Assembly: GCA_903918195.1 (NCBI GenBank)
Contig: CAIXDS010000157.1
Coordinates: forward strand, 25,039-89,038
DNA: 64,000 bases
Source of the DNA: an uncultured Acetobacteraceae bacterium
GTDB lineage: Bacteria > Pseudomonadota > Alphaproteobacteria > Acetobacterales > Acetobacteraceae
Direction of reading: 5' to 3'
How positions within the stretch are numbered: the stretch's first letter is position 1; the number at the start of each line of letters is the position of its first letter. Under the pieces are notes generated by a model that was given only the letters and a program-made list of their open reading frames with translations, did no database searches and was not told the DNA's origin. This document shows, piece by piece, positions 15,672-22,856 of this stretch. The position numbers and the translations under genes were made by a program.

Positions 15672-17588
15672 TCACGGCTTATCCGGCGGTCTCCAGTCGG
15701 GGTCCCAGGCCGTGCGCGGCAACCAAATCGCCGTCGAGGCCGGCACGCCGGTCTGGACGCGCACGCCACCGGCCGAGGCTACCGCGCCGGGCAATCGCTT
15801 GAGCTCCTGCACCCATCTGCCATCCTGAAGGCCGCGCTGGGACGCAAACAGGGTGGCCAGGAAGCGATGGGTGCGGCTCAACCAAAGCCCATCCCCGAAC
15901 GAACCACGGGGCGCGGGGCGTTTGTTCCACTTGTCGGGCGGTTCGTCGGCGCGGATGACGCGGATGCCGATGCGCTCAAGCCAACGCGCCGCGGCGCCGC
16001 GGTCTTCGGCATAGTCGCCGCCCTCGCCACGGTCCCACGCGCGCTCGACCAGAGCGCCGATGGTTTCCACATCGGTGCTACGATCTTTCTGCACCATGGA
16101 ACTGGCAAGGAACTGCACCGCCCGGCGCGGCCCGCCATCGGCCTCGACCTCATCGGCGCGGCGCACATAGGCGTCGAGCGCCACCACGCCCTCCAGCGCG
16201 CTCCGTTCGTCCGGCAAGCCATCCTCCGTGAGCACCCACCAGCCGGCCAGCAGAGCGCCATACTGGTCCATCTCGCGCGCCGCACAGCCCGACCGACCGA
16301 GCGCGGCCCGGAACGCCGCCAGCGCCGCCTGATAGCGCGGCCAGGACAGCAGCACGCGCAACCAGATCGCCGGCGCCGCATCCCGCGCCCGCGCGATCGC
16401 CGCCTCCATCTGGGCGCGGTGATCGATGCCCGCCTCGGGGGTGCACAATTCGACGATGGAGAAGCGCGCCTGGTGCTGCGGCTGCAGCTCGGGCGCGTTG
16501 ATCGCCGCCATCGCCACCGCGGTCACCACGTTGATGGCGCGCGCCCGCCCGTCCGCCGTGCCGCGCAGCCCCATCGTGCCGGCGCCGGAACTGGCCGACA
16601 GAACCACGTCCACCAGGTTCTGCGCCGCCCGCCCGTCGCCGCGATCGGCGGATTCGTCCAGCACCGCCGGCATCGATGTGTTGTTCAGGGCGGATTCGAT
16701 GCCCGCCTTCGTGGTGTCGGTGGACAGGATGTGCATCGGGCAGCACGCCGCCAGCAGCGTGGTCAGCTGGCTTTTGCCGCTGCCCGCGCCGCCGGTGAAG
16801 AACACGTTCGGCCGCCAGTTGGTCGCCGCGCCGTACATCGCGGTGCCGAGCCAGCCGAGCGCCACGAATTCACCGCCCGGCTTTTCCAACCGCCACAACT
16901 CACGAATATCGGCCTGCAGGCGGCGTGCGATCTCGACGCCGGCCATGCTGGCCTCGGTCACCGCCCGTGGCTCGCCATCAGGCCCCCTGCCGCAGGGCGC
17001 AGGGTGGCGATCGACCGTGCCGGCCCAGATCACGCCGGTGACGGGATCGCGAAAGCCGGCCCGGCGCCATATGTCCCCTATCAGCACGTAATCGCCGACA
17101 TGCACCACTGGCGCGCCATCACGGCCGCGCCAGATACCAGGGCGGCGAATCGGCTTGCTCGGGTCGTAGCCGCCGGCCTTGAAGCACAGTTTCATCAGAT
17201 GTTCGCCGGCCGGCGCGGGGCGGTAATCGACCGTCACTTCCTCCGACGATTCGCCGCCGCTTTCATCGGTCGTCTTGCGGGTGAATTTCTTCGGAAAATG
17301 CTCCTTGAGCCAGGCGACATCGCCACCGAACAGGCCGGAGATGCCACCGCGGCTGACCAGTTCGCGCGCGTTCAATGCGCGCCGGAATCCGGCTGGGTTG
17401 AGAAAGAAGAACACGCCTTCCTCGTCGTGGCCGAGAGGTAGCACCGGCGGCGTGTCGGCGGCCCCGGCGCTGCGGCCACGGTTGCCGCCGCCCCCGCCGC
17501 CACGTTTCGGCTGATCGCCGGCACCGCCCTCGATCACGCGCAACGGCACTGCGCCAAGAATACCCTCCCGCACGCGATCTTTGCTCAT
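15672..17588 (-). CDS. Phage replicative helicase/primase-type ATPase (DUF927/SF3-like)
   Basis: 638 residues from MSKDRVREGILGAVPL, whose ATG overlaps the preceding stop (ATGA). The Gly-rich N-terminus is followed by a DUF927-like region (EEGVFFFLNPAGF..., LGWLGTAMYGAATNWRPN). The ATPase core has Walker A GGAGSGKS (266-273) and Walker B-like PAVLDE (307-312). The C-terminal part carries a winged-helix-like end (DGLWLSRTHRFLATLFAS). It follows a Toprim primase, so it is probably the phage replication helicase. Confidence 0.8.
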   Translation of the reverse strand: MSKDRVREGILGAVPLRVIEGGAGDQPKRGGGGGGNRGRSAGAADTPPVLPLGHDEEGVFFFLNPAGFRRALNARELVSRGGISGLFGGDVAWLKEHFPKKFTRKTTDESGGESSEEVTVDYRPAPAGEHLMKLCFKAGGYDPSKPIRRPGIWRGRDGAPVVHVGDYVLIGDIWRRAGFRDPVTGVIWAGTVDRHPAPCGRGPDGEPRAVTEASMAGVEIARRLQADIRELWRLEKPGGEFVALGWLGTAMYGAATNWRPNVFFTGGAGSGKSQLTTLLAACCPMHILSTDTTKAGIESALNNTSMPAVLDESADRGDGRAAQNLVDVVLSASSGAGTMGLRGTADGRARAINVVTAVAMAAINAPELQPQHQARFSIVELCTPEAGIDHRAQMEAAIARARDAAPAIWLRVLLSWPRYQAALAAFRAALGRSGCAAREMDQYGALLAGWWVLTEDGLPDERSALEGVVALDAYVRRADEVEADGGPRRAVQFLASSMVQKDRSTDVETIGALVERAWDRGEGGDYAEDRGAAARWLERIGIRVIRADEPPDKWNKRPAPRGSFGDGLWLSRTHRFLATLFASQRGLQDGRWVQELKRLPGAVASAGGVRVQTGVPASTAIWLPRTAWDPDWRPPDKP

Positions 17589-17881
17589 CGCGCATATCCA
17601 GTTCCGAGCGGGCGCATGCAGTCGGGGCCGGGGTAACAGGTGTTGCAGAGGAAGGACGCCTCGGTGCGCCGGTAATCGTTGCGCCGACAGCAACCGCACA
17701 CCGCGCCCTTCGCGGGCGTTCCCGCAAATGCTGGCCAGGACGGTGGCAGCAGGGTCAATGTCGGCAAATAGCGCTGCCAGACAGCCACCACGCGCTGCCG
17801 TTCGGCCTCATTCTCGGCGCGCGTCCGGGCTTCTTCCTCGGCGGCTCTGGATCGCAGCTTGGCGCGGGCTGATTTCGCCAT
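17585..17881 (-). CDS. Small zinc-ribbon phage protein
   Basis: 98 residues. A basic helical N-terminus (MAKSARAKLRSRAAEEEART) is followed by a Cys cluster CGCC...CNTC (62-82) that would bind zinc. Translationally coupled to primase before and helicase after, hence probably a replication accessory. No family name known. Confidence 0.65.
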   Translation of the reverse strand: MAKSARAKLRSRAAEEEARTRAENEAERQRVVAVWQRYLPTLTLLPPSWPAFAGTPAKGAVCGCCRRNDYRRTEASFLCNTCYPGPDCMRPLGTGYAR

Positions 17882-17882
17882 T

Positions 17883-18986
17883 TCAGCCTTCCACACCTTG
17901 CAGGATGTCGTTCCAGTCCGCACCCGGCACCGTCGGCATGACGCCGCAAACAGCCCTTCCCTCATCCGCATAGCGGGCAAGCGCGGCATCGCGCGCCGCC
18001 TGCTTCTTTCGGTAATCATCCCACCGGCGATCCTCGACCGGCGTATCCGGGGGCGGCGGCGGATCGTTGTCGAAGGCCAGCCTGACCGAGTCGATGGCGG
18101 GCGGCAGCGCGAGCCGGCGCAGGCCGCCCAGCGACACCGCCGAGACCACGCGCAGTTCCGGGCAGGCAATCGCGACCGACAGGCCAGTTTCGATGCCCTC
18201 GGCGATGACGATGTGATCGCCCGCCGGCGCCAGCCGCAGCGGCTTGCCGGATGCGCCGCGCCACAGCGGAATGAAGCCGTCGCCGATGGCGCCCAGGACT
18301 TTCTTCGGCTGCCGCAGCGGCGCCTTCTTCCAGCGGTCACCCACGCGTGCCAGCCAGGTGCGGTGCGTCGCCACATGCCGCCCCTCGGCATCGTTCACCG
18401 CGGCGACCATGGCGGGCAGCTTCGCGCCCACTTCCTCGGCCCATAGCGCCCGATGAAAGCGCAACGCCCCCGGTTGGCGGCCGAACTCGGCCAGGTTGAT
18501 GCCGCGCCCAAGCAGGTAGGCGGCCACCGGCGTGCCGGCCAGGCCGGGCTTGGCTTCCAACCAGATCGCCTGCGCCCGCCGGCGCTTTTTCTCGGCCGCC
18601 TCGGCCACCGAGGCATCATCCTGCGGCGGCGGCGCTGGGCGTGTTGGCGCGGGGACGGCGGTGTCCGACCAGCCCAGCCAGGACAGCGCCCATTCGATGG
18701 CCGGCTTGATGTCGCCGCCGTAGCGGCATTGCGCCACCAGGTCGAGCGCATCGCCGCCATCGACTCCACCATTATGGTCGATCCACAGCCCGGCGTTGCC
18801 GCCGCGTATTTCCACCGCCAGCGAGCTGCCGTCTTCGCCGGCCAGCGACCCGCAGCGCCACTGGTGCCCGTCGCGGTGGCCATACGGCAGCAGCTCGGCG
18901 CATAGCAGCTCGGCGCGCCTCGCCAGCTCGCGGGCGATGTCGCTGGCGCTGGGCCCCTGGCGGCGGGCGGCCAGCGCCCGCCTCAC
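17883..18986 (-). CDS. Phage Toprim-domain primase
   Basis: 367 residues, GTG start overlapping the upstream stop as GTGA. An N-terminal DUF7146/zinc-like region has WIDHNGGVDGGDALDLV (68-84). The central linker is charged. The Toprim fold has Glu263 in VIAEGIETGLS and the acidic LAFDNDPP (about 304-310). A late W-N-D-I motif (GADWNDIL) is typical of phage/plasmid Toprim primases. Makes primers for phage replication with the helicase downstream. Confidence 0.85.
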   Translation of the reverse strand: MRRALAARRQGPSASDIARELARRAELLCAELLPYGHRDGHQWRCGSLAGEDGSSLAVEIRGGNAGLWIDHNGGVDGGDALDLVAQCRYGGDIKPAIEWALSWLGWSDTAVPAPTRPAPPPQDDASVAEAAEKKRRRAQAIWLEAKPGLAGTPVAAYLLGRGINLAEFGRQPGALRFHRALWAEEVGAKLPAMVAAVNDAEGRHVATHRTWLARVGDRWKKAPLRQPKKVLGAIGDGFIPLWRGASGKPLRLAPAGDHIVIAEGIETGLSVAIACPELRVVSAVSLGGLRRLALPPAIDSVRLAFDNDPPPPPDTPVEDRRWDDYRKKQAARDAALARYADEGRAVCGVMPTVPGADWNDILQGVEG

Positions 18987-19279
18987 GCCGCCTCGCGCGC
19001 CGGTGCGTCGGCTGCGGGCGGAAAAGGTTGTTCACCATTTGGTGTGACTGTTGACGCAGATGTGACTTGCGTTTGAATGGAGGCGGCTAAGTTGGTCGGC
19101 GGCTCCCACAGGTCGGGGCGGAGGATGTAACGGGGGATGCCAGTGACTCGCTCAACTTCAGGCGCGCGCTCAGCCGGAACCACGCGCCAATGCGCGACCG
19201 CTCCAGTCGTGATGCCGAGTTCGCGGGCGATTTGTGCTGACAGCCCGCGGCGCGCGCGGATGGCTTCCATTCCGGTCAT
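18983..19279 (-). CDS. Cro/YdaS-like DNA-binding regulator
   Basis: 98 residues from ATG of MTGMEAIRARRGL. An upstream GTG (19294) falls inside an operator and is less likely. HTH: LSAQIARELGITTGAVAHWRV, then RAPEVERVTGIPRYILRPD, the spacing of YdaS/Cro proteins. Leads the leftward primase-helicase operon, divergent from the repressor. The Pro/Ala-rich tail is non-conserved. Confidence 0.8.
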   Translation of the reverse strand: MTGMEAIRARRGLSAQIARELGITTGAVAHWRVVPAERAPEVERVTGIPRYILRPDLWEPPTNLAASIQTQVTSASTVTPNGEQPFPPAADAPAREAA

Positions 19280-19287
19280 ATCTGCGC

Positions 19288-19300
19288 TTACCACAGGTAA
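19288..19300. promoter_or_regulatory. Operator O1: TTACC-ACA-GGTAA
   Basis: Perfect 13-bp palindrome just upstream of the Cro-like start. Shares the TTACC-N3-GGTAA pattern with 19324-19336 and 19804-19816. Probable binding site for the repressor and/or Cro-like protein. Confidence 0.7.
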
Positions 19301-19323
19301 CGGAATGAGTGCAACCCAATTGC

Positions 19324-19336
19324 TTACCCCGGGTCA
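19324..19336. promoter_or_regulatory. Operator O2: TTACC-CCG-GGTCA
   Basis: One mismatch from the palindrome TTACC-N3-GGTAA. Lies 25 bp before the repressor start in the divergent intergenic region. Arrangement resembles a lambda-like switch with paired operators. Confidence 0.6.
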
Positions 19337-19361
19337 GTCTGTGCGCGTCCATGTTGGCGCC

Positions 19362-19751
19362 ATGGAAATCGCGGACCGCATTAGAGATGCGCGGCTTCGG
19401 CTGAAATGGACACAGGAGCAACTGGCTGACGCCATCGGCGTCAGCCGGGGTGCTGTCGGACAATGGGAAGGCGGGGGCGCGCGCACCAAGAAACCTGGAC
19501 GGGAAAACCTGATTAAAGCTGCCCGGGTTCTGCAGATTCGCGTATCTGATCTACTTGGCGAGGGCGCGCCATCTGTCATTCAAGTCAGTGATCCGGCAGA
19601 GATTGCTTTGCTGGAGGTCCACCGGCGCCTCGCGCCTCACCTGCGAGAAATCCACCTTCGTCTCGCCTACGACCTCGCCGGCCTGGGACCGAGCGAGGCG
19701 GCGGAGCAGGATGCCCACCCAGTGGATCGTAAGCGCGTCGGCACCCGCTGA
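19362..19751 (+). CDS. Phage HTH repressor (Xre/CI-like, no peptidase domain)
   Basis: 129 residues from MEIADRIRDARLRLKW. HTH_3 domain: WTQEQLADAIGVSRGAVGQWE (16-36), TKKPGRENLIKAARVLQIRVSDLL. The C-terminal ~60 residues are helical, with no S24 peptidase motif, so SOS-type self-cleavage is not expected. No clear ribosome-binding site precedes the ATG, so it may be leaderless. Divergent from the Cro-like gene across operators O1/O2; presumably keeps lysogeny. Confidence 0.8.
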   Translation: MEIADRIRDARLRLKWTQEQLADAIGVSRGAVGQWEGGGARTKKPGRENLIKAARVLQIRVSDLLGEGAPSVIQVSDPAEIALLEVHRRLAPHLREIHLRLAYDLAGLGPSEAAEQDAHPVDRKRVGTR

Positions 19752-19803
19752 TCCGGTAAGCAGCTTACTTACCCCGCGTATGCTTTTTGCTTGCGCGTTT
19801 GCG

Positions 19804-19816
19804 TTACCTGGGGTAA
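19804..19816. promoter_or_regulatory. Operator O3: TTACC-TGG-GGTAA
   Basis: Second perfect TTACC-N3-GGTAA palindrome, 29 bp before the small gene at 19845. A degenerate copy (TTACCCCGCGTAT) lies at 19769. It implies the rightward operon beyond the repressor gene is also under the same switch. Confidence 0.65.
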
Positions 19817-19844
19817 GTCCACCTCCGCCACCCCGGAGGCAATC

Positions 19845-19979
19845 ATGCGCCCGTCGTCCCATCCAACACCGCCATCCTGGCCTGTTTCACACGAAATCGC
19901 GCACTTTCTGCGCGTGGGGAAGGGACGGTTGCAACCCGTAATTGTGCCCGACCTTAAACAAAACTTAACGCACCGTTAA
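19845..19979 (+). CDS. Short phage ORF, 44 residues
   Basis: MRPSSHPTPPSWPVSHEIAH and so on. GGAGG at 5-7 nt before the ATG and operator O3 upstream argue for translation. No recognisable domain. Its stop lies in a small palindrome. Confidence 0.45.
   Translation: MRPSSHPTPPSWPVSHEIAHFLRVGKGRLQPVIVPDLKQNLTHR
19965..19979. promoter_or_regulatory. Palindrome TTAACG-CAC-CGTTAA
   Basis: Perfect 6-bp arms with a 3-nt centre, overlapping the end of the short ORF and 75 bp before the next gene. Different from the TTACC operators. Possible second regulator site. Confidence 0.4.
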
Positions 19980-20054
19980 CGCGTGCTAATTCTGCACCAG
20001 TCCGCACACAGACGGAGCCAGCCCCGCGACCAAGTCCGGGGGTCAGGAGGGACT

Positions 20055-20255
20055 ATGGCCGGCCGTAATTCCGCCACCAAAACATCCGCCATTATGCCGC
20101 ACGATTACGACCCCGCCGGCCGTGACTGGAACAGCCGCGCACACGCGGTTTCCGAGCCTCGCCGTGACACATGCATCATGCCGGTCATATTGATTTCGCT
20201 CGGCATCTGGGGGCTGCTGGCCATCATCGGCCTGCTGCTCGGCGGCCGGATATGA
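20055..20255 (+). CDS. Small single-pass membrane protein
   Basis: 66 residues beginning MAGRNSATKTSAIMPHD with AGGAGGGACT upstream. C-terminal hydrophobic helix VILISLGIWGLLAIIGLLLG. A tail-anchored inner-membrane protein; superinfection-exclusion or moron roles are possible but unproven. Confidence 0.65.
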   Translation: MAGRNSATKTSAIMPHDYDPAGRDWNSRAHAVSEPRRDTCIMPVILISLGIWGLLAIIGLLLGGRI

Positions 20256-20554
20256 GCACCACCGCCGCGGCCGCGCACCGGCCGGACCCCTGCCCGCCAA
20301 TTCCGAACCATCTGCGTACCCAGACCATGCTGGCCCGCTGCCTGATTGCCGAGGCCGGCGCCGCTCCGGCCGGCATCCGGTCCCTGGTGCTGCTCGCCGC
20401 CACCGATACCGGCGTGCCGTGGGAATATGCGCACTGGCTCGCTGGGCTGATCGCGCTGCATGCCGACGACCTGGCGGTCGCCGGCCAGGTGGACTGCGCC
20501 GCCGCGACCAACGCCGCCAGCATGCTGCTGCGCCGCCACACGGTGGGCGGCTGA
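20252..20554 (+). CDS. Phage protein of unknown function
   Basis: 100 residues (MSTTAAAAHRPDPCPPIPNH), start overlapping the previous stop (ATGA). Ala-rich helical, unrecognised. Part of a tightly packed rightward operon to the excisionase. Confidence 0.55.
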   Translation: MSTTAAAAHRPDPCPPIPNHLRTQTMLARCLIAEAGAAPAGIRSLVLLAATDTGVPWEYAHWLAGLIALHADDLAVAGQVDCAAATNAASMLLRRHTVGG

Positions 20555-20922
20555 TGGCGCCGCCGCTTTCCGAGCGCCTGCGCACCGCCGCGCAGCAGTT
20601 GCAGACGATGCTGTCGGCCGGCCAGTTCGATCCGCTCACCCGCCAACAACGCGCCGAGCTGGTTGTGCTGGGCGCGGCGCTGCAGCGCTGGTCGGAGGAA
20701 TCGCGCCCCGCCAAAGCCCAGCCCGGCGCCAATCCTTTTGACCCGGAAGCGAAGCTGGGCACCCTCGCCGTGCTGCCGTTCCTCGATGAGAACCTGCTCG
20801 CCGAAACGATCCGGGTGCCGGGGGGCTGGATTCTGCGTTCTCTGGTCGGGGGCACCGAAGACGGTTGGGATGCCGTCGCCCAGACATTCATCCCGCTGCC
20901 GCCCCCGACGACGCGCGACTGA
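20554..20922 (+). CDS. Phage protein of unknown function
   Basis: 122 residues (MAPPLSERLRTAAQQLQTML), TGATG overlap with the previous gene. The C-terminal part (LAETIRVPGGWILRSLVGG) looks β-structured. No family recognised. Confidence 0.55.
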   Translation: MAPPLSERLRTAAQQLQTMLSAGQFDPLTRQQRAELVVLGAALQRWSEESRPAKAQPGANPFDPEAKLGTLAVLPFLDENLLAETIRVPGGWILRSLVGGTEDGWDAVAQTFIPLPPPTTRD

Positions 20923-21278
20923 TGCGCCGGCAGGCGCCGCCCCTGCCTGACCTGTTCGGCGCGGCGGCGGCGCCTGCGCAGGTCCGCGTGCCGGCACGAT
21001 CCCCGGTGGTTTGCGCCCCGCCGCCGGTCTCCGATCCGCTGGCCGTACAGCTCGCTGCCTGCCTCGCCGCCCACCAGGTGCTCGACTTCGTGCACCGCAC
21101 CGCCCGCGAGTTGGAGGAGCGGATGCGCCGCGCCCCCGTCTCGCCGAACGAACACGCCGCCAACCGCGCCAATCATGCCGCCGTCCTGCTGGGCGGCGCG
21201 GTGATGGCACTGGCCGATGCGCTGCTGCTGAACGGTGGCACCGCCCACGACTCGTTCCCGCCAACAGAGGAGGACTGA
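20922..21278 (+). CDS. Phage protein of unknown function
   Basis: 118 residues (MRRQAPPLPDLFGAAAAPAQ), coupled to the previous gene by a one-base overlap. Helical C-terminal half (AAHQVLDFVHRTARELEERM). Unrecognised. Confidence 0.55.
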   Translation: MRRQAPPLPDLFGAAAAPAQVRVPARSPVVCAPPPVSDPLAVQLAACLAAHQVLDFVHRTARELEERMRRAPVSPNEHAANRANHAAVLLGGAVMALADALLLNGGTAHDSFPPTEED

Positions 21279-21281
21279 CAG

Positions 21282-21557
21282 ATGCGCGTGACCGCCCCCG
21301 CAACCCTGGCCGCCCGGCAGGAACTGACCGCCCTGGCGGCCAACCTGCACCGCCGGCCGGGCATGTCGCCAGACGTGCGCTTCGCCTTGCGCGAGGCGAT
21401 GATGAGACTTTCCTGCCTGATCGAGGTGGCCGAACACGCGCCGGCGCACGATGGCGCCGCGCAGGCGCTGGCCGCGGTGCGCGGCGCCGCAGCGAACGAT
21501 GCGCGCGACCTGATCTTGAACGTGATGCGACAACACGCCGGAAGCGTCGCGGCATGA
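21282..21557 (+). CDS. Phage protein of unknown function
   Basis: 91 residues (MRVTAPATLAARQELTALAA), all-helical prediction. GAGGA just upstream. Unrecognised. Stop overlaps the next ATG. Confidence 0.55.
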   Translation: MRVTAPATLAARQELTALAANLHRRPGMSPDVRFALREAMMRLSCLIEVAEHAPAHDGAAQALAAVRGAAANDARDLILNVMRQHAGSVAA

Positions 21558-21775
21558 GCGGCGCTGGTTTCGGCATGCGCCTGCCTGGCCGGCGCTGCGT
21601 CTGCGGCAACGAGGACCTCGTTGCCATCCGGTCCGGCGCCGATGCCGAGACCAGCGGTCCGATCGTCGTGCGGCCGGCGTGCCCCGATGCCTGCTGGTGC
21701 CGCACGTGCTGGCCGGCGCTTCGCCGCATCGTTCCGTTTCCCGTGTCAGTAGAGTCCAAGGCCCAGACATGTTGA
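21554..21775 (+). CDS. Small Cys-rich phage protein
   Basis: 73 residues (MSGAGFGMRLPGRRCVCGNE) with CVC near the N-terminus and CPDACWCRTC further on, a likely zinc-binding knuckle. Overlaps the next gene start by 7 nt. Function unknown. Confidence 0.5.
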   Translation: MSGAGFGMRLPGRRCVCGNEDLVAIRSGADAETSGPIVVRPACPDACWCRTCWPALRRIVPFPVSVESKAQTC

Positions 21776-22065
21776 TTCCGCTTTCCGCCATCGACCCGCC
21801 GGCCGAAAACGTGCGCCGCCTGCCGGCCAACCGCGACGGCGATGAGGCACTGGCGCGCTCGATCGCCTCGCTCGGGGTGTTGCAGCCGGTGCTGGTGATC
21901 GACGGCGAGCGCCGTGCGCGCCTCGCCCAGGATGCGGGGCTACCCCTCAATGGCGACATGGCCCCCTGGGACGACCTGCTGGCCGGCGGCAAGTTGGAGG
22001 AACGGCTTGGGGAGCTGGACGATCTGAAAACTACCCTCGGCGCCCAGAAGGATGCCACCAAGTGA
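21769..22065 (+). CDS. Short ParB N-terminal-domain protein
   Basis: 98 residues: MLIPLSAIDPPAENVRRLPA, then EALARSIASLGVLQPVLVIDGERRARLA, the β-α start and GERR motif of ParB domains. There is no HTH or dimer domain, so it is a ParB-domain-only protein (third ParB-fold protein in this prophage). The C-terminus is short and acidic. Confidence 0.65.
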   Translation: MLIPLSAIDPPAENVRRLPANRDGDEALARSIASLGVLQPVLVIDGERRARLAQDAGLPLNGDMAPWDDLLAGGKLEERLGELDDLKTTLGAQKDATK

Positions 22066-22313
22066 GCGACGCAGCCTCGCCGCCGGCGGATGAAGCATAC
22101 CTGCGCATCCCCGAGGTCGAGCGCCGCACGGGCCTCGACCACTCGACCATTTACGCCAGGATCAAGAAGGGCACCTTCCCCCTGCCGCGCATGATCGGGG
22201 AACGCGCGGTTGCCTGGCTGCAATCCGAGGTCGTCGCCTGGATGCACGCTCAGCCGGTCGCGGAAGGGCGGCCCGGGCCGAGGAGTAGGCCGCGTGGACA
22301 GAAGGCAGCGTGA
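22062..22313 (+). CDS. AlpA-family regulator / probable excisionase
   Basis: 83 residues, GTG start overlapping the previous stop. MerR-like HTH: AYLRIPEVERRTGLDHSTIYARIKKGTFP, followed by the wing ERAVAWLQSEVVAWM, diagnostic of AlpA proteins. These regulate or assist prophage excision. Last recognisable gene before the accessory cassette and integrase. Confidence 0.85.
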   Translation: MSDAASPPADEAYLRIPEVERRTGLDHSTIYARIKKGTFPLPRMIGERAVAWLQSEVVAWMHAQPVAEGRPGPRSRPRGQKAA

Positions 22314-22745
22314 GCAGCCCGTTGCTTTCCACCAAAGCCGCGTGGTTCTGGACGAGGGCGCCGTGTCGGCGCGCAAGCCCGGCACCACCGAGCCGGCCGG
22401 TCCATGCGACCTACAATGTGATCCGGGAGGTCGACAAACTCTATCGCCGCCGCGAACCTCGCAGGCCACCTGGCCACGCTCGGCAATCGCATCTTTGCTC
22501 ACAAGAAAGTGATGGTGCGCTTGTGCCGCCTTGCCTCTGGCCGCCGGCATGATGTCCTGTCTGGTTCAGCCGCTTTCGACCCATTGCAGATGGGGTGGAC
22601 CTTCGGGTCCAACCCTCCGAGTTACGGTCCTCGGGGAAGAAGCGGTAGTACGCTCCGAGACGGCATGACCTGCTGCCTTGCACCCAAGGCGGTCGTTGCG
22701 ATCGTTATCCGCACCTCTCAAAAACGTACGTTCGCGGTGAGGGTG
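22314..22745. other. 432 bp without a supported gene
   Basis: Open frames here have poor, Arg/Pro-rich composition. A strong hairpin with a UUCG tetraloop lies at 22592-22615 (TGGACC-TTCG-GGTCCA core plus three flanking G-C pairs). It could terminate the excisionase operon or be part of an RNA, but there is no T-run. Confidence 0.5.
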
Positions 22746-22856
22746 CTAGTGCCTCGCGTCTCTCAAACTGCGGTGGTTTGAAGAGCTGCTTCCGATCCCG
22801 CCTGAGGCTGCGGATGGACGACGGACCACCGCAGTTTGAGAGACGCGAGGCACTAG
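22746..22856. repeat. Perfect 32-bp inverted repeat, 47-bp spacer
   Basis: Left arm 22746-22777 begins CTAGTGCCTCGCGTC; the right arm 22825-22856 is its exact reverse complement. The right arm contains the stop codon of the TPR gene. It marks the transition from high-GC phage DNA to the lower-GC cassette. May be a long terminator hairpin, an inverted duplication scar, or a recombinational boundary. Confidence 0.95.

Noticed and set aside
20043..22550. 835-codon minus-strand frame
   Set aside because: Covers a run of tightly coupled plus-strand genes with ATGA overlaps and ribosome-binding sites; composition is low-complexity Arg/Pro/Gly.
22310..22781. Plus-strand frames after the excisionase (22310-22552 and 22509-22781)
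   Set aside because: The first follows a GTG overlap but is Pro/Arg-rich with no hydrophobic core. The second ends in the inverted repeat and lacks a ribosome-binding site. Not supportable as genes.
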